Shown here one piece after another: positions 6,720 through 7,905 of a DNA stretch of 7,905 nt. The stretch lies in the NCBI GenBank assembly GCA_002399815.1, contig DHEJ01000043.1:1-7905 (forward strand). Direction: 5' to 3'. The first letter of the stretch is position 1; every line of letters starts with the position of its first letter. Below the pieces are notes generated by a model. The model was not told the origin of the DNA. It made no database searches and saw only the letters and a program-made list of their open reading frames with translations. The stretch comes from Acholeplasmataceae bacterium UBA4853 (GTDB lineage Bacteria; Bacillota_I; Bacilli_A; Acholeplasmatales; Acholeplasmataceae). A program made the translations under genes and the position numbers.

Positions 6720-6759
6720 AAAGCGTTACATTCAGAATTATATCAGAATGTAACGCTTT
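6720..6759 (+). terminator. Intrinsic terminator shared by convergent genes
   Basis: A 14-bp stem pairs 6720-6733 with 6746-6759 (core GCGTTACATTC/GAATGTAACGC) around a 12-nt loop, with TTTTTT at 6757-6762 on the plus strand. It lies between the stop codons of the lipoprotein (6715) and the minus-strand VOC gene (6764). On the minus strand the stem is followed by a weaker U-rich tail, so it may work in both directions. Confidence 0.85.
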
Positions 6760-6763
6760 TTTA

Positions 6764-7606
6764 TTAGTTGGTAACTAAAGTGATTTTAACATGATTTAAA
6801 TCGTATATAAATACTTCGTTATCTACATGCTTAACTTCTACTTTATGAGCTTCTAAACGGTTCATGAAGGATTCATACATAGTTTTTGGAATATGCAGTG
6901 TATAAGACTTTAATCCAACCATATTGGGGGGTGTATTTGGAATATTTGTCCCATTCCACACATTAAATCCAATATGGTGATGATAGCCTTTATCACTAAC
7001 AAACGCTGCATGTGGTCCATATTCCATGGTGGATTCAAATCCTAGGGTGTTTATAAAGTATGATTTTGCCAGATCCATATTTGAAACATGCAAATGAATA
7101 TGTCCCATGATGGTTTCATCAGGGATTTTATTAAACGGTGTTGTTAATGCATTTCTAACAAGGGTTTCATAATCCATGGGTAGATTTTCCATATTATCAA
7201 AGTCTGGCCAGTCTTTTTGTAGACGGTCGCTATAAATTTCTATACCATTACCATCTGGGTCATCTAAGTAGAGTGCTTCACTAATACCATGATCAGCACC
7301 CCCTGTAACTCCAGTTTTAGTTTGGATCATATGTTTAATGAATTGTCCTAGATGCCTTCTACTTGGTAGTAGTAAAGCAAAATGATATAAACCGGTTGTA
7401 CGCATTTTAGGTGTTGACTCTGGATTACTGATTAAATAGATTAAAATATGTCCAGTATGTGTACCTAGTGCATAGACATCATTTTCTTTTTTAATAAGTT
7501 TTAAACCTATATTGTTTTGGTAAAAGGCTAATGACTTTTCAATGTCTTTAACCATCAATGTAACGTTAGTTACTTGCATAAATTCTTTTGAGTGAAAGTT
7601 TTCCAT
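6764..7606 (-). CDS. catE: CatE-like VOC (glyoxalase/extradiol dioxygenase fold) family protein
   Basis: The protein has 280 aa from ATG 7606, chosen because AAAGGAG lies 8 nt upstream. A longer frame to TTG 7690 would run through the promoter. Two VOC domains are visible. The first (~11-128) has GLYHFALLLPSR (His75), ADHGISEALYL and DPDGNGIEIYSDR (Glu123). The second (~167-278) begins GHIHLHV (His169) and carries YHHHIGFNVW (208-217). Length and motif order match Bacillus CatE/YfiE, annotated as catechol-2,3-dioxygenase. Likely metal ligands are His75, Glu123 and His169. The first strand of domain one has Asn14 where many VOC proteins have His, and the last strand has Thr276 where many have Glu; from memory the CatE group also lacks these. 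The substrate is unproven, and quinone or catechol detoxification is only the family expectation. Cytosolic and monocistronic, convergent with the second lipoprotein. Confidence 0.8.
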   Translation of the reverse strand: MENFHSKEFMQVTNVTLMVKDIEKSLAFYQNNIGLKLIKKENDVYALGTHTGHILIYLISNPESTPKMRTTGLYHFALLLPSRRHLGQFIKHMIQTKTGVTGGADHGISEALYLDDPDGNGIEIYSDRLQKDWPDFDNMENLPMDYETLVRNALTTPFNKIPDETIMGHIHLHVSNMDLAKSYFINTLGFESTMEYGPHAAFVSDKGYHHHIGFNVWNGTNIPNTPPNMVGLKSYTLHIPKTMYESFMNRLEAHKVEVKHVDNEVFIYDLNHVKITLVTN

Positions 7607-7614
7607 AGTATTTA

Positions 7615-7621
7615 CTCCTTT
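7615..7621 (-). promoter_or_regulatory. Shine-Dalgarno site of the CatE-like gene
   Basis: Read on the minus strand, AAAGGAG lies 8 nt before ATG 7606. It is a near-perfect site and fixes the start against longer in-frame extensions. Confidence 0.75.
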
Positions 7622-7647
7622 ACTACCTACCATTATATCAAGTAAGG
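7617..7647. promoter_or_regulatory. Imperfect dyad spanning the catE -10, possible operator
   Basis: CCTTTACT (7617-7624) and AGTAAGG (7641-7647) are inverted, with a one-base bulge, and flank the minus-strand -10. A repressor bound here would block the promoter. Evidence is the symmetry and position only. Confidence 0.25.
7632..7640 (-). promoter_or_regulatory. Extended -10 promoter of the CatE-like gene
   Basis: On the minus strand TGATATAAT gives TG plus a perfect TATAAT, the same nine bases as the promoter at 46-54. The -35 at 17-nt spacing is only TTCCTA (7655-7660). Transcription would start near 7625, giving a short leader of about 18 nt. Confidence 0.6.
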
Positions 7648-7741
7648 TATCAATTAGGAAGTAGGCACTTATTGGAGCGTTAGTTACCAATTAGATGAAA
7701 TTTTAACTATTGGGTATGAGGTTCATAAAAAACTGTAAAGA

Positions 7742-7758
7742 ATAAGTAAAGTGCTTAT
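7742..7758. promoter_or_regulatory. Dyad upstream of the right-edge promoter, possible operator
   Basis: ATAAGTA and TGCTTAT are inverted with one mismatch around a 3-nt centre (AAG). A similar sequence, AAGTAGGCACTTAT, lies at 7659-7672 next to the catE -35. The two could be binding sites for one regulator of both promoters. Confidence 0.25.
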
Positions 7759-7766
7759 CATATCAT

Positions 7767-7795
7767 TTTATATATAGAAATAAATATTATATAAT
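7767..7795 (+). promoter_or_regulatory. Plus-strand promoter near the right edge
   Basis: A -35 TTTATA (7767-7772) and a perfect -10 TATAAT (7790-7795) are 17 nt apart. The predicted start is near 7802. The only thing downstream within the window is the hairpin at 7813-7852. Confidence 0.45.
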
Positions 7796-7812
7796 CGGCA
7801 TTAGAAGCAAAT

Positions 7813-7852
7813 AAGTCTAATACTTTATCAAATATAAGTGTGGACTTTTTTT
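7813..7852 (+). terminator. Intrinsic terminator or attenuator with no upstream plus-strand gene
   Basis: The arms 7813-7825 and 7836-7847 pair with one bulged A (7820) and two G-U pairs around a 10-nt loop. Seven Ts follow at 7846-7852. No plus-strand gene ends before it; the nearest lies beyond another terminator at 6759. It would end a transcript of about 50 nt from the promoter just upstream. Confidence 0.5.
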
Positions 7853-7905
7853 ATTAATGTTTTTCATATGAATCAAATCCACAATAATCTTATTCATGAT
7901 TATCA

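Larger units (their letters stand above)
7691..7905. other. Right-edge non-coding stretch
   Basis: No supportable coding region is seen from the catE promoter to the window end. It holds the dyad at 7742-7758, a plus-strand promoter and a hairpin with a T tract. After 7853 the sequence is AT-rich with TGTGGA/TCCACA complementarity (7839-7844 with 7878-7883), but no start codon has a convincing ribosome-binding site. A gene downstream of the window edge is likely. Confidence 0.4.

Noticed and set aside
7607..7690. N-terminal extension of the CatE-like protein up to TTG 7690.
   Set aside because: It would translate through the promoter and Shine-Dalgarno site. ATG 7606 has an ideal ribosome-binding site and gives the normal family length.
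7817..7905. A minus-strand frame entering from the right edge and ending at 7817 (contains MNKIIVDLIHMKN).
   Set aside because: It has no family resemblance, its stop lies inside the hairpin, and its composition is what AT-rich non-coding DNA gives. A partial gene cannot be fully excluded.
1..7905. Use of TGA as tryptophan (Mycoplasma/Spiroplasma code), and the presence of CRISPR arrays, tRNAs, rRNAs or insertion sequences.
   Set aside because: All tryptophans in the recognised proteins are TGG and reading frames close on TAA or TAG. No regular direct-repeat array, cloverleaf, rRNA segment or transposase was seen by eye.

Overview
The window is AT-rich and densely packed. Start codons, Shine-Dalgarno sites and U-tailed hairpin terminators are of ordinary low-GC Gram-positive type. 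Every tryptophan in the recognisable proteins is TGG and no in-frame TGA is needed, so the standard code is used. AT-richness, two Cys-anchored lipoproteins built from Ig/FN3-like domains, and an EndA/NucM-type nuclease fused to atrophied bacterial Ig-like domains together suggest a Mollicute that kept the standard code (Acholeplasma/Izemoplasma-like) or a close Firmicute relative. That placement is inference; no rRNA or other marker gene is present.

Layout, left to right. An extended -10 promoter drives a 266-aa HprK/PEPCK-like P-loop kinase (85-885), closed by a perfect-stem terminator. Next comes a very large surface lipoprotein (1087-4599) with its own sigma-A-type promoter and terminator. 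It carries a stack of beta-sandwich domains, an OB-fold-like region and a C-terminal endonuclease I domain. A two-gene unit follows: a PqqD-family protein (4735-4998) and, 4 nt later, an S24/S26 signal-peptidase-like protein (5003-5419). A 170-bp gap then holds only a cryptic 27-codon frame and a promoter. It leads to a second lipoprotein (5600-6715) with two FN3-like and two X2-like domains. A hairpin terminator separates this gene from a convergent CatE-like VOC/glyoxalase-fold protein on the minus strand (6764-7606). The last 300 bp holds the catE promoter with dyad symmetries, then a plus-strand promoter followed about 50 nt later by a terminator, with no gene between them.

How the genes may work together. 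HprK-like kinase, PqqD and S24/S26 peptidase are families that recur together in Firmicutes loci resembling peptide-modification (RiPP) clusters. Here they are split by the nuclease gene, and neither a precursor peptide nor a radical SAM enzyme is visible, so the pathway product cannot be named. The two lipoproteins look like cell-surface proteins, one for degrading extracellular DNA and one for binding an unknown, perhaps glycan, ligand. The VOC protein appears unrelated to the rest.
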